64,000 nucleotides of DNA from Hyphomicrobiales bacterium. Its GTDB lineage: Bacteria > Pseudomonadota > Alphaproteobacteria > Rhizobiales > Rhizobiaceae. Made by a program: the position numbers and the translations under genes. Below are positions 1 to 7,773 of this stretch, in pieces (position 1 is the stretch's first letter; every line of letters starts with the position of its first letter). The stretch is from assembly GCA_900473175.1 (NCBI GenBank), contig UCKM01000015.1, positions 186,001 to 250,000 on the forward strand, read 5' to 3'. Under the pieces are notes generated by a model. That model was given only the letters and a program-made list of their open reading frames with translations. It had not been told where the DNA came from and did no database searches.

Positions 1-656
1 GCCGCCAGCGCCGCTGCGTGCTCGATCGTCGCCGAGGCGTAGGGCGAAAAACTGATGGCGATGGCTGCATCGCGCGACCCGGCAAAGGAAATGATCTCAG
101 GGTCGATCCCAGCCGTCGATTCAATCAGCTGATTGCGAATTTTTAGCTTGCCGAAAGCGTAGGCCATATAGGCGGTGATCGGATAGGAGCGGCGGCGTGC
201 CAGGAGGTAGATTGTCTCGGCGCCTGCCAGTATATCGACCGCTCGTTCCAGCACATCCTCGTCGACATTGTGCGAAATCGTCTCGATGGAGTGGCTGGCC
301 GCAGCCAGAAATCCGTTCAGGATGACGCGATTCTTGGAAAGCCCATGCGTGTCGCCGCGCAGGGCCGACAGCCGCTCCTCATAGGAAACCTGGCGCTCGC
401 GCAGACGCTCGCGAAACACCGATTGCAAGCTGGTGAAGCCATCAAAGCCGAGATGCTGGGCAAAACGGATCAATGTCGAGGGTTGCACGCCCGCGGTCTG
501 GGCAATGCTTGCTGCCGTGCCAAAGGCAATCTCGTCAGGATTGCTGAGCGCATAGGCGGCAATCTGCGCCAGACGCTTCGGGAGCACCTCGCGGCGATCC
601 AGGATCATTGTGCGCAGTGCATCAAAATCCCGCGGTAGCGACGCTCCATTGTCCAT
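1..656 (-). CDS. RpiR/MurR-family transcriptional regulator (partial, IolR-like)
   Basis: The reading frame is open from an ATG at 656 to the left edge, so the C-terminus is missing (218 complete codons visible). Translating the minus strand gives an N-terminal RpiR-type helix-turn-helix (about residues 15-90, with the typical core IAQTAGVQPSTLIRFAQHLG) followed by the first half of a SIS sugar-phosphate-binding domain (segment AETIYLLARRRSYPITAYM). RpiR regulators sense sugar phosphates or related metabolites. In Sinorhizobium the inositol repressor IolR belongs to this family and heads the iol genes. Here the gene is divergent from an oxidoreductase at 786 and close to an inositol-type transporter, so an IolR role is a reasonable inference. 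The genes that would lie downstream of it are outside the window. Confidence 0.85.
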   Translation of the reverse strand, partial: MDNGASLPRDFDALRTMILDRREVLPKRLAQIAAYALSNPDEIAFGTAASIAQTAGVQPSTLIRFAQHLGFDGFTSLQSVFRERLRERQVSYEERLSALRGDTHGLSKNRVILNGFLAAASHSIETISHNVDEDVLERAVDILAGAETIYLLARRRSYPITAYMAYAFGKLKIRNQLIESTAGIDPEIISFAGSRDAAIAISFSPYASATIEHAAALA

Positions 657-785
657 GCTTTCCACCCAAACCCCTTGTGTGTCGATCATCCTGACAAAAT
701 ATTTATATCAAGGCGGATCAGTTATTCCATTTACTCCTCTTATAGATTATTTCAATCGAGAACTGCAAGCGAATGGGAGAGAGCA

Positions 786-1895
786 ATGCTGGGTGTCGGA
801 CTGATCGGAACGGGGTTCATGGGCAAGTGTCACGCTTTGGCGTGGAATTCGGTTCGCGCCGTCTTCGGCGATGTGCCGCCGGTGCGTCTGATCCACCTCG
901 GCGAGGCCAATGCTGAACTGGCCGTTCGCCGTGCCAGTGAGTTTGGCTTCCACAGAGGCTCAGGCGACTGGCGCGCGGTGATCGAAGACCCCGAAGTCGA
1001 CGTGGTTTCGATAACGACGCCAAACCAGTTCCATCCGGAAATGGCAGTTGCTGCGCTTCAAGCCGGCAAGCATGTCTGGTGCGAAAAGCCCATGGGCCCC
1101 GCCTTCGCCGATGCCGAGGCCATGCTTGCGGCAGCGAAGACGTCCGGCAAGGTCGCGGCCCTCGGCTACAACTACATCCAGGGTCCTGCCATACGCCACA
1201 TCCGCAGGCTCCTCGCCGAGAGGATCATCGGTAACGTCAACCATCTGCGCATCGAGATGGACGAGGACTTCATGGCCGATCCGGACGCGTTGTTCAACTG
1301 GAAGCATGCGGCGACCTCCGGCTACGGCGCCCTCGATGATTTCGCCGTTCACCCGCTCTCGCTTTTGTTCACGCTGTTCGGCCGCGTGTCACGCGTCATG
1401 TGCGACATGTCGAAACCCTATGCGACGCGCAAGACCGGGGATGGCAGCGACCGCACGGTTGAGACCTATGACAGCGCCAGCGTGCTCATGCACATGGAGA
1501 ACGGCGTCGGCGGCACGCTGCAGGTCAATCGCTCAGCCTGGGGCCGCAAGGGCCGGATAGCCTTGCAGATCTTTGGCTCCAAGGGCTCGATCCTGTTCGA
1601 TCAGGAGCGGGCCAACGAGTTCCAACTCTACGTCACATCGGACCGGGCGACCGAACAGGGTTACCGCACGATCCTTACCGCGCCACATCACGAGCCCTAT
1701 GACCGCTTCATCCCGGCACCCGGCCATGGGCTCGGCTTCAACGACCTCAAGATCATCGAGTGCCACGAACTGATCAAACGCATCCATGGTCAGCCCGCCC
1801 ATCTCATCGAGTTCGCCGACGGCCTCGAAATCGAGCGTACCGTGCATGCAATGGCGCGTTCTTACCAGGATCAGCGCTGGGTGGATGTGCGGTAA
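786..1895 (+). CDS. Gfo/Idh/MocA-family NAD(P)-dependent oxidoreductase
   Basis: A 369-residue protein with an N-terminal Rossmann fold (GLIGTGFMGKCHALAW near residue 5) and the family EKP motif (WCEKPMG near residue 100), which carries the catalytic lysine. The C-terminal alpha/beta substrate domain is complete. I chose the ATG at 786 over upstream in-frame starts because a GGGAGAG Shine-Dalgarno lies just before it and the Rossmann strand begins at once. The family oxidises inositols, scyllo-inosamine and aldoses. The gene is divergent from an RpiR regulator and lies in an inositol-type region, so an inositol or inosamine dehydrogenase (IolG- or MocA-like) is likely, but the exact substrate cannot be read from sequence. 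Confidence 0.85.
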   Translation: MLGVGLIGTGFMGKCHALAWNSVRAVFGDVPPVRLIHLGEANAELAVRRASEFGFHRGSGDWRAVIEDPEVDVVSITTPNQFHPEMAVAALQAGKHVWCEKPMGPAFADAEAMLAAAKTSGKVAALGYNYIQGPAIRHIRRLLAERIIGNVNHLRIEMDEDFMADPDALFNWKHAATSGYGALDDFAVHPLSLLFTLFGRVSRVMCDMSKPYATRKTGDGSDRTVETYDSASVLMHMENGVGGTLQVNRSAWGRKGRIALQIFGSKGSILFDQERANEFQLYVTSDRATEQGYRTILTAPHHEPYDRFIPAPGHGLGFNDLKIIECHELIKRIHGQPAHLIEFADGLEIERTVHAMARSYQDQRWVDVR

Positions 1896-1974
1896 ACAAC
1901 CTTACGTTCGGGTTGCAGGAGCTTCGTGCGTGGTTCGACGCGTTTGCCATGAAATGATTAACAACGCCAATTCT

Positions 1975-2168
1975 CTCCGTCATCCTCGGGCTTGACCCGA
2001 GGACCCACGGCTGGGGAGCGTTGGTCCCAAAACTTGGTGGGCTAATTCCAGTAGCTGCAACTGTCGAAGGGGCACCATGCCTTGGCATACACTGGATTCA
2101 GCGGCATTCGCGGGATGGTATCCGCTGCTTTGCCATGGGTCCTCGGGTCAAGCCCGAGGATGACGGAG
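1975..2168. repeat. Palindrome-ended intergenic repeat, copy 1 (RIME-like)
   Basis: The 340-bp gene-free stretch after the oxidoreductase holds an element with inverted termini. The left end reads CGTCATCCTCGGGCTTGACC (from 1979) and the right end carries its reverse complement (CGGGTCAAGCCCGAGGATGACG, ending near 2166). About 120 bp lie between the termini. A second copy with the same termini lies at 3284-3478. Short non-coding mosaic elements of this kind are common between genes in Rhizobiales. I see no coding potential. Confidence 0.75.
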
Positions 2169-2235
2169 AGGTGGGTGTCTTGCGGCAACGGAGAGGTGGG
2201 TGTCAGTGGAACCGCAGACTGACTTTCATTTCCGG

Positions 2236-3225
2236 TCAAACCCTTATCGTCTTGCCTTCCTTGACTGAACGCAGCGCGGCATCGGCGAGCGCCAGCGCGA
2301 TCAGCCCGTCCTCGCCGCCTGGAGCAGCTTTCGCTCCCATTGCGATCGCGTTGATGAAGGCCGCGATCTCGTTGGCATAGGCTTCGGTGTAGCGCGTCAT
2401 GAAGAAGTCGTGCAGCGGCGGGCGCGTATAGCCGGCAGCACTGGCAACCTCAATTGAAACCGGGCGCTGGTTCTCAGCCGAAACCATTCCCTTCGAGCCA
2501 TGCACTTCGATGCGCTGGTCGTAGCCATAGGTCGCGCGGCGCGAATTGGAGATGACGCACTGCTTGCCCGATTCTGTCGAAAGAATAACGCTGACACTGT
2601 CATAGTCGCCAAGTTCGCCGATCTTCTTGTCGACGAGGACCGAGGCATGCGCAGTCACGGCAACCGGCTCCTCACCAAGCAGGAAACGGGCCATGTCGAA
2701 ATCATGGATGGTCATGTCGCGGAAGATACCGCCGGAGCGGGTGATATATTCGGCCGGTGGCGCGCCGGGATCGCGCGAGGTGATCGTGACCATTTCAACA
2801 TCGCCAATGGCGCCATCGTTGATTGCCTTGCGCACGGCGGCGAAATGCGGATCGAAGCGGCGGTTGAAGCCGACCATCAGCGTTGCACCGGTCTCCTTGA
2901 CCACCGCGAGGCACTGCCTGACGCGCTCCACATCGAGATCAATTGGCTTCTCGCAGAAGATCGCCTTGCCGACGCGAGAAAAGCGCTCGATCAGATCCGC
3001 GTGGGTGTCGGTCGGCGTGCAGATGATGACGGCGTCGATATCCGATGCTTTTTCAATGTCATCGATCGTGCGGATCTCGCAGCCATGCGCTGCGGAAAGA
3101 TCCTTTGCGGCCTGTTCGAAAGCATCGGCGACGGCGACGAGTTTCGCCTGCGGGTTCGATGTCACAGCTTTCGCGTGAACCTTGCCGATGCGACCCGCGC
3201 CGAGCAGGCCAAAGCGTACAGTCAT
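2236..3225 (-). CDS. iolG: Gfo/Idh/MocA-family dehydrogenase, probable inositol 2-dehydrogenase
   Basis: A 329-residue protein starting MTVRFGLLGAGRIGKVHAKA, a Rossmann nucleotide-binding motif, with the EKPIDLD motif near residue 95 and HDFDMARFLLG near residue 175, which holds the active-site Asp and His positions of the inositol dehydrogenase group. The product of such enzymes is 2-keto-myo-inositol (or scyllo-inosose) plus NADH. The start at 3225 is preceded by AGAGGTAATGAA; longer in-frame starts would run into the intergenic repeat at 3284-3478. It is downstream of, and on the same strand as, the inositol-type ABC transporter, separated from it by that repeat. The iolG assignment rests on family resemblance plus context. 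Related aldose dehydrogenases remain possible. Confidence 0.75.
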   Translation of the reverse strand: MTVRFGLLGAGRIGKVHAKAVTSNPQAKLVAVADAFEQAAKDLSAAHGCEIRTIDDIEKASDIDAVIICTPTDTHADLIERFSRVGKAIFCEKPIDLDVERVRQCLAVVKETGATLMVGFNRRFDPHFAAVRKAINDGAIGDVEMVTITSRDPGAPPAEYITRSGGIFRDMTIHDFDMARFLLGEEPVAVTAHASVLVDKKIGELGDYDSVSVILSTESGKQCVISNSRRATYGYDQRIEVHGSKGMVSAENQRPVSIEVASAAGYTRPPLHDFFMTRYTEAYANEIAAFINAIAMGAKAAPGGEDGLIALALADAALRSVKEGKTIRV

Positions 3226-3283
3226 TTCATTACCTCTTGAAAAGAAGCCCGGAATGGATCCGGGCGTTAATGACGACCCACTT

Positions 3284-3478
3284 CCCGTCATCCTCGGGCT
3301 TAACCCGAGGATCCACGGCAAAGAGGGAATTGCGTTGTCCCCCGTTTCGACGCGATCGAGTAGGCTGGTCCGGGAATGCAGGCTTGCCAGCCCACAAAAC
3401 TAACTGGAATGCGTCGTGACTGCGAGACTGTTGCGCTACTCAGCCGTGGGTCCTCGGGTCAAGCCCGAGGATGACGGA
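3284..3478. repeat. Palindrome-ended intergenic repeat, copy 2 (RIME-like)
   Basis: Left end CCCGTCATCCTCGGGCTTAA and right end GGTCCTCGGGTCAAGCCCGA at 3448-3467, the same inverted termini as copy 1 at 1975-2168 and about the same total length. The interior has diverged from copy 1. It occupies most of the 325-bp gap between the ABC permease and the dehydrogenase and could form a long stem at the 3' end of the transporter mRNA. Confidence 0.75.
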
Positions 3479-3550
3479 AAGGGTAGTGCGTTGCAGGTTG
3501 AAGGAGTTGTCGCAAAACAAATTCAACCTTGCTGATTTTCTTGCTCCCTC

Positions 3551-4579
3551 TCAAACCTTGCGCTTTTTCTGGCGATACACGTCCACCACCACAGCGGCAA
3601 CGATGATGATGCCTTTGATGATTTCCTGGTAGTAGGCATCGACACGCAGGAACGTGAAACCGGAGATCATGACGCCGAGAATGATGGCGCCGATGACCGT
3701 GCCGGTGATGCGGCCGATACCACCGGTCAGCGAGGTTCCGCCAATGACGGCAGCGGCGATGGCATCAAGTTCGTAGGTGACGCCCATGCCGGCCTGTGCG
3801 GTCTGCGCCCGGGCGGCGCTGACGATTCCCGCGAGACCCGCCAGGAGACCGGCAATCGCATAGACCTTGATCAGGTGCCGCTCGATATTTATGCCGGACA
3901 CCCGTGCCGCCTGCACATTGGCACCGATCGCGTAGGTGAACTTGCCGTAACGCGTATAGCGGAGTGCAATGTGGAAAATCAGGGCGACGATCAGGAACAC
4001 CACCACCGGCCAGATGCTTGTACCGATGAAATTGAACTGATCGGTAAGGCCGGAAACCGGGGAGCCCTTCGTGTACCACTTTGCCACGCCGCGCGCCGAA
4101 ACCATCATGCCGAGCGTCGCGATAAAGGGCGGTATCTTGGTGAACGCGATCAGCCAGCCATTGACGATGCCGGCGAGCAGCCCGATACCGAGCCCGATGC
4201 CGATGGGGATGAAAAACGGCAGATCCGTCAATGCGGGATAGACCGGCCGGGCCCAGGTGGAGGACTGGGCGAAACTTGCGGCAATCATCGCCGTCATGCC
4301 GACGACGGAGCCGGAGGAAAGATCGATGCCGCCGGTGATGATCACCTGGGTGACCCCCACCGCGATGATGCCGATCACGGAGACCTGGAGGATGATGATC
4401 CGCAGGCGCTGGACATTCATCAGGAAGCTCTGTCCGGCAAAAATCCAGCCCAGAATTTCGAAGATCAGCGCAATGCCGATGAGCACCAGCAGGATATTGA
4501 CCTCCGGCGGCAGCCGGCGGCGACTCCTCGGTGTAAGGGCGGGTGATGTTACCTTGGCGGTTACGGGTTCGCTTGTCAT
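3551..4579 (-). CDS. Sugar ABC transporter permease (RbsC/inositol type)
   Basis: A 342-residue polytopic inner-membrane protein of the RbsC/AraH family (BPD_transp_2), with a short cytoplasmic N-terminus and about eight to ten hydrophobic segments. Typical motifs include [20 protein letters not shown] near residue 85 and [20 protein letters not shown] near residue 280, the conserved EAA-like coupling region of CUT2 importers. A strong GGAGGAA site precedes the ATG. It is the third gene of a binding protein-ATPase-permease operon (7163 to 3551). The layout matches inositol importers such as Caulobacter IbpA-IatA-IatP. Substrate assignment to inositol or a methylated inositol is inferred from the neighbouring dehydrogenases and isomerase. 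Confidence 0.9.
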   Translation of the reverse strand: MTSEPVTAKVTSPALTPRSRRRLPPEVNILLVLIGIALIFEILGWIFAGQSFLMNVQRLRIIILQVSVIGIIAVGVTQVIITGGIDLSSGSVVGMTAMIAASFAQSSTWARPVYPALTDLPFFIPIGIGLGIGLLAGIVNGWLIAFTKIPPFIATLGMMVSARGVAKWYTKGSPVSGLTDQFNFIGTSIWPVVVFLIVALIFHIALRYTRYGKFTYAIGANVQAARVSGINIERHLIKVYAIAGLLAGLAGIVSAARAQTAQAGMGVTYELDAIAAAVIGGTSLTGGIGRITGTVIGAIILGVMISGFTFLRVDAYYQEIIKGIIIVAAVVVDVYRQKKRKV

Positions 4580-4601
4580 TATTCGTTCCTCCCCGGGGCG
4601 C

Positions 4602-6143
4602 TCACTTGGAAGCGAGTTCCATTACTTTTACCTGGGTTGCTTCTGCTCGATCGAGAAATCCGGTTACGCGGCCTTCATGCATCACCATGATCCGGTCACT
4701 CATGCCGAGCACTTCCGGCATTTCCGACGAGATCATGATCACGGCGACGCCTTGCTTGGCGAGTTGCGATACCAGGCGGTGGATTTCCGCCTTGGCGCCG
4801 ACATCGATGCCGCGCGTTGGCTCGTCGAGAATGAGAATCTTTGGATTTGTCAAAAGCCAGCGGCCAATCAGCACCTTTTGCTGGTTGCCGCCGGAGAGGT
4901 TTTCCACCCTCTCCTGCATGTTTGGCGTCTTGACCCGCAGCGTGTCGCTCATGGTCTTGCATGCCTTGGTGACCTGATTCTCCGCGACAAAACCGTACTT
5001 GACGAAACGATCCTGCAGCACGGCGATCTGCATGTTCTCCAGAACGTCAAGGATGAGCAGGCAGCCGGTTTCCTTGCGGTCCTCAGTGATGAACGCCATG
5101 CCGTGGCCGATCGCCTGATTGGGAGAATCGATTTTCACTGGCTTCCCGTTGATAGTGATTGTGCCGGTCGTTGCCGGCGTCACGCCGAAAATCGTCTCCG
5201 CCACGTTCGAGCGGCCCGAGCCAACCAGCCCGGCAATGCCGAGGATTTCGCCGGCACGGACATCGAAGGTGACGTCGCGGAAGACTTTCTTCAGCGACAG
5301 ATCCTTCACCGAAAGCACCACATCGCCGATCGGCACGGTTTCCTTCGGGAACATCTGGGTGATCTCGCGCCCGACCATCATCTTGATGATGTCGTCGCGC
5401 GTCACGTCTGTCGACGCATGCGTGCCGATATAGCGGCCATCGCGGAACACCGAGAACTCGTCGGCAATCTCGAAAAGCTCGTTCATCTTGTGGGTGATAT
5501 AGACGATGCCGATACCCTGGGCGCGCAGGTCGCGAATGATCTCGAACAGATGGTCGACTTCGCGCTCGGTCAAGGCCGAAGTCGGCTCATCCATGATCAG
5601 CACGTCGGATTCATAGGAAACGGCCTTGGCGATCTCCACCATCTGCCGGTTGGCAACGCTAAGATCGCGTACCTGGCTTTCGGGGTCGAGGGCGATGTTC
5701 AAGCGTTTGAACAGTTCGGCAGTCATGTCATGCATCTTGCCGTGATCGACAAAACCAAAGCCGTTCTTCGGCTCGCGCCGGATCCAGATATTCTCCGCTA
5801 CCGTCATGAACGGCATCAGGTTGAGCTCCTGATGGATCATGGCGATGCCATTCTCCAGGGCGTCGAGTGGTGACTTGAGCCGGATGGGAACGCCTTTAAG
5901 ATAAACTTCGCCCTGATCTGGAATATATATTCCAGCGAGAATCTTCATCAGCGTGGATTTGCCAGCGCCATTCTCGCCCATCAGCGCGTGTACCGTGCCG
6001 CGCTTCAGCCGGAACTGCACATTATCCAGTGCAAGCACGCCGGGAAACTCCTTGCGGACGTTTTCCGCGTTCAGAAGGTATTCCGACTGCGGTATGGCGC
6101 CACTGGCGCGCACCGCGGCCATGGTCGAGGGACTGACTGCCAT
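4602..6143 (-). CDS. Sugar ABC transporter ATP-binding protein (RbsA/MglA type)
   Basis: A 513-residue CUT2 ATPase with two nucleotide-binding domains. The first has a Walker [10 protein letters not shown] near residue 56, and the second has the usual degenerate P-loop ([12 protein letters not shown]) and an intact signature LSGGNQQKV. Both halves carry a Walker B ([10 protein letters not shown] and [10 protein letters not shown]). I chose the ATG at 6143 rather than the one two codons upstream because the GGGAGGAG site is then about 8 nt away. It would energise uptake through the permease at 3551. Cluster context suggests inositol or an O-methyl derivative as substrate. An 18-bp perfect palindrome inside the gene is listed separately. 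Confidence 0.92.
   Translation of the reverse strand: MAVSPSTMAAVRASGAIPQSEYLLNAENVRKEFPGVLALDNVQFRLKRGTVHALMGENGAGKSTLMKILAGIYIPDQGEVYLKGVPIRLKSPLDALENGIAMIHQELNLMPFMTVAENIWIRREPKNGFGFVDHGKMHDMTAELFKRLNIALDPESQVRDLSVANRQMVEIAKAVSYESDVLIMDEPTSALTEREVDHLFEIIRDLRAQGIGIVYITHKMNELFEIADEFSVFRDGRYIGTHASTDVTRDDIIKMMVGREITQMFPKETVPIGDVVLSVKDLSLKKVFRDVTFDVRAGEILGIAGLVGSGRSNVAETIFGVTPATTGTITINGKPVKIDSPNQAIGHGMAFITEDRKETGCLLILDVLENMQIAVLQDRFVKYGFVAENQVTKACKTMSDTLRVKTPNMQERVENLSGGNQQKVLIGRWLLTNPKILILDEPTRGIDVGAKAEIHRLVSQLAKQGVAVIMISSEMPEVLGMSDRIMVMHEGRVTGFLDRAEATQVKVMELASK
5918..5935. promoter_or_regulatory. Perfect GGAA-N6-TTCC palindrome (candidate IolR-type site)
   Basis: CTGGAATATATATTCCAG is an 18-bp perfect palindrome inside the ATPase gene. 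From general knowledge, the rhizobial inositol repressor IolR has been linked to a GGAA-N6-TTCC motif, and this fits exactly. Its position in a coding region makes function uncertain: it could be a roadblock or auxiliary site, or chance. Confidence 0.35.
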
Positions 6144-6176
6144 GATCATCTCCTCCCAGAGAGGCTCTATTATATA

Positions 6177-6205
6177 CCGGAACGCACCGGATTGATGCGT
6201 TCCGG
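6177..6205 (-). terminator. Stem-loop between binding protein and ATPase genes
   Basis: CCGGAACGCA and TGCGTTCCGG form a perfect 10-bp stem with a 9-nt loop just after the binding-protein stop. On the minus strand it is followed by an A/T-rich TATATAATAG rather than a long U run. This is the usual place for a partial terminator or mRNA-stabilising hairpin that gives more binding protein than ATPase and permease. Confidence 0.6.
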
Positions 6206-6233
6206 GTCGTCAAAATGCGCTAGGCCATATGGC

Positions 6234-7163
6234 CTAGTTCGCCTTTTGGTACTTCGACAGATTCTCCGGCGTTACCAGTTCGAACGGCACATACACCTTG
6301 GTATCGACCTTTTCGCCTTTGGCGATCTTCAACGCCGTATCGACGGCACCACGGCCCTGGCCCGCTGCATTCTGGAAAACCGTGACATCGAGGTCACCGG
6401 CTGCCATGGCGGCAAGCGCGTCCTGCGTGGCGTCCACACCGCCAATGACGACCGAGTCCATCGAGCGCCCGGCAGCCTTGAGGGCCTGAATCGCGCCGAT
6501 AGCCATTTCGTCATTGTTGGAAACGACCGCATCGAATTTGAGGCCTGCCGAGAGCCAGTTCGTCATCAGGTCGGCACCCTGCGTGCGGGACCAGTTGGCG
6601 GTCTGTTCCTCAACGATTTTAAGGCCTTTGCACTCATCCGTGGCGATCACGTCATGGACATCCTTGGTGCGCTGGCGGGCTGCCTGGTTGGACAATTCGC
6701 CCATCATGACAACGATGTCGCCCTTGCCCTTCAGGAGGCGGCAGACTTCCTTGGTCTCCAGCGTTCCGGACTCGACCTCGTTCGAAGCAACGAAGGCCTG
6801 CTTTTCTGGCAGTTCGTTGACGTTCACTGGCTCGCGGTTGACGTAAACCAGCGGAATGCCTGCCTCGGCGGCAATCTTCGACATGGCCGCGGTGGCGTCC
6901 GTATCAACCGGATTGACGATGATGGCATCCACCTTGGAAGCAATGAAGTTCTGGATCTGGCTTTGCTGCTTGGCGACGTCGTTCTGTGCGTCTTCGACCT
7001 GCAGCGTTACACCGTCGAGCGTCTTGGCATAGTCCTGCATGCCGTTGCGCAGTACAGTCAGGAAGTTATCATCGAACAGCGCCATGGAGACGCCGATATT
7101 CGCGGCAAAGGCCGAACTGCTCATCAGGGCTGATACAGCCACAGTCATCAGTAACTTTTTCAT
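6234..7163 (-). CDS. Sugar ABC transporter periplasmic binding protein (inositol/rhizopine type)
   Basis: A 309-residue protein of the peripla_BP_4 (RbsB-like) family with a clear signal peptide (MKKLLMTVAVSALMSSSAFA, then ANIGVSMAL). The mature protein has the two-lobed fold signatures: VDAIIVNPVDTDA near residue 85, SNNDEMAIGAIQAL near residue 215 and VIGGVDATQDALAAM near residue 240. The start at 7163 follows GGAGGAGATGAA. Family members include IbpA (inositol) and MocB (rhizopine). It heads the operon that continues to the ATPase and permease. The adjacent dehydrogenases, isomerase and MocDEF-like genes point to a cyclitol ligand, but ribose-type ligands cannot be excluded by sequence alone. 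Confidence 0.9.
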   Translation of the reverse strand: MKKLLMTVAVSALMSSSAFAANIGVSMALFDDNFLTVLRNGMQDYAKTLDGVTLQVEDAQNDVAKQQSQIQNFIASKVDAIIVNPVDTDATAAMSKIAAEAGIPLVYVNREPVNVNELPEKQAFVASNEVESGTLETKEVCRLLKGKGDIVVMMGELSNQAARQRTKDVHDVIATDECKGLKIVEEQTANWSRTQGADLMTNWLSAGLKFDAVVSNNDEMAIGAIQALKAAGRSMDSVVIGGVDATQDALAAMAAGDLDVTVFQNAAGQGRGAVDTALKIAKGEKVDTKVYVPFELVTPENLSKYQKAN

Positions 7164-7773
7164 TTCATCTCCTCCACAAATGGTGCCCGGCCACACCGCT
7201 TTAAATCCGGAATCCCCTCACACCCTCATCTGCGCAACCAACCTACCCCTGGTTGCGAAAATGCCGGCACAAAGAGTGCGCGAAGTTTCGCGCAAACTTG
7301 ATTCTGAACGTCCATTTCGGAATATACAGACCGTTGCGCTCAGTTTCTGAAATATTTATTCCATTTTCTGCTCGCAGCGTCAAGCGTGATTCAGTGACCG
7401 CCGGTCAATTTATGCGTGCGGGTATTTGCACAGCTGTGCGGTTTCTTGAACGGGCAGAACCCAATTCGCCGAATTAGGATTGCGATCTTCAGCCGCCCTG
7501 TAATCCCGCAAGCTGACGGATTTCATTCCACAAATTCTGGTGCGCTGCGCGGATTATCTGCGACCAAAGGATAATTGCACTTCCGACCAAGTTATGAAAC
7601 TTATTTACATATCGATCATAATTGACCTACCTCAATGTTGCTTTCTTTCAATGATCGCTGATGCGCCATTTTCTTGCTGGTTTAGCCGGTGGAATAGAAA
7701 TCAGCTCAATCAAAATCGGCGTCGCCAAATATTGAAAAACTAATTCTGAACAAAATAATTAAGGGTAATATAT
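7164..7773. other. Divergent intergenic region (610 bp) between transporter operon and GH20 gene
   Basis: No convincing gene is seen here. The side near the binding protein has ordinary composition. From about 7480 to 7773 the DNA becomes clearly A/T-rich compared with the surrounding genes, continuing up to the GH20 start, which suggests that the GH20 gene arrived with its own leader. The region must hold both promoters. The only distinct site is the palindrome-like sequence at 7348-7363. Confidence 0.6.
7348..7363. promoter_or_regulatory. Imperfect palindrome upstream of the importer (candidate IolR-type operator)
   Basis: TGAAATATTTATTCCA is one base off the GGAA-N6-TTCC form seen perfectly at 5918-5935, and lies about 185 bp upstream of the binding-protein start. 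A related string, AAATATTTATATCA, occurs near 696 between the RpiR gene and the divergent dehydrogenase. Repressor binding is inferred only from this resemblance. Confidence 0.3.

Noticed and set aside
4257-5873. Very long plus-strand open frame (538 codons) opposite the ABC ATPase
   Set aside because: It is the antisense shadow of a well-supported ATPase and permease, with His/Asp/Arg-rich nonsense composition. Other long antisense frames (for example 17164-18912 and 42254-43666) were rejected for the same reason.
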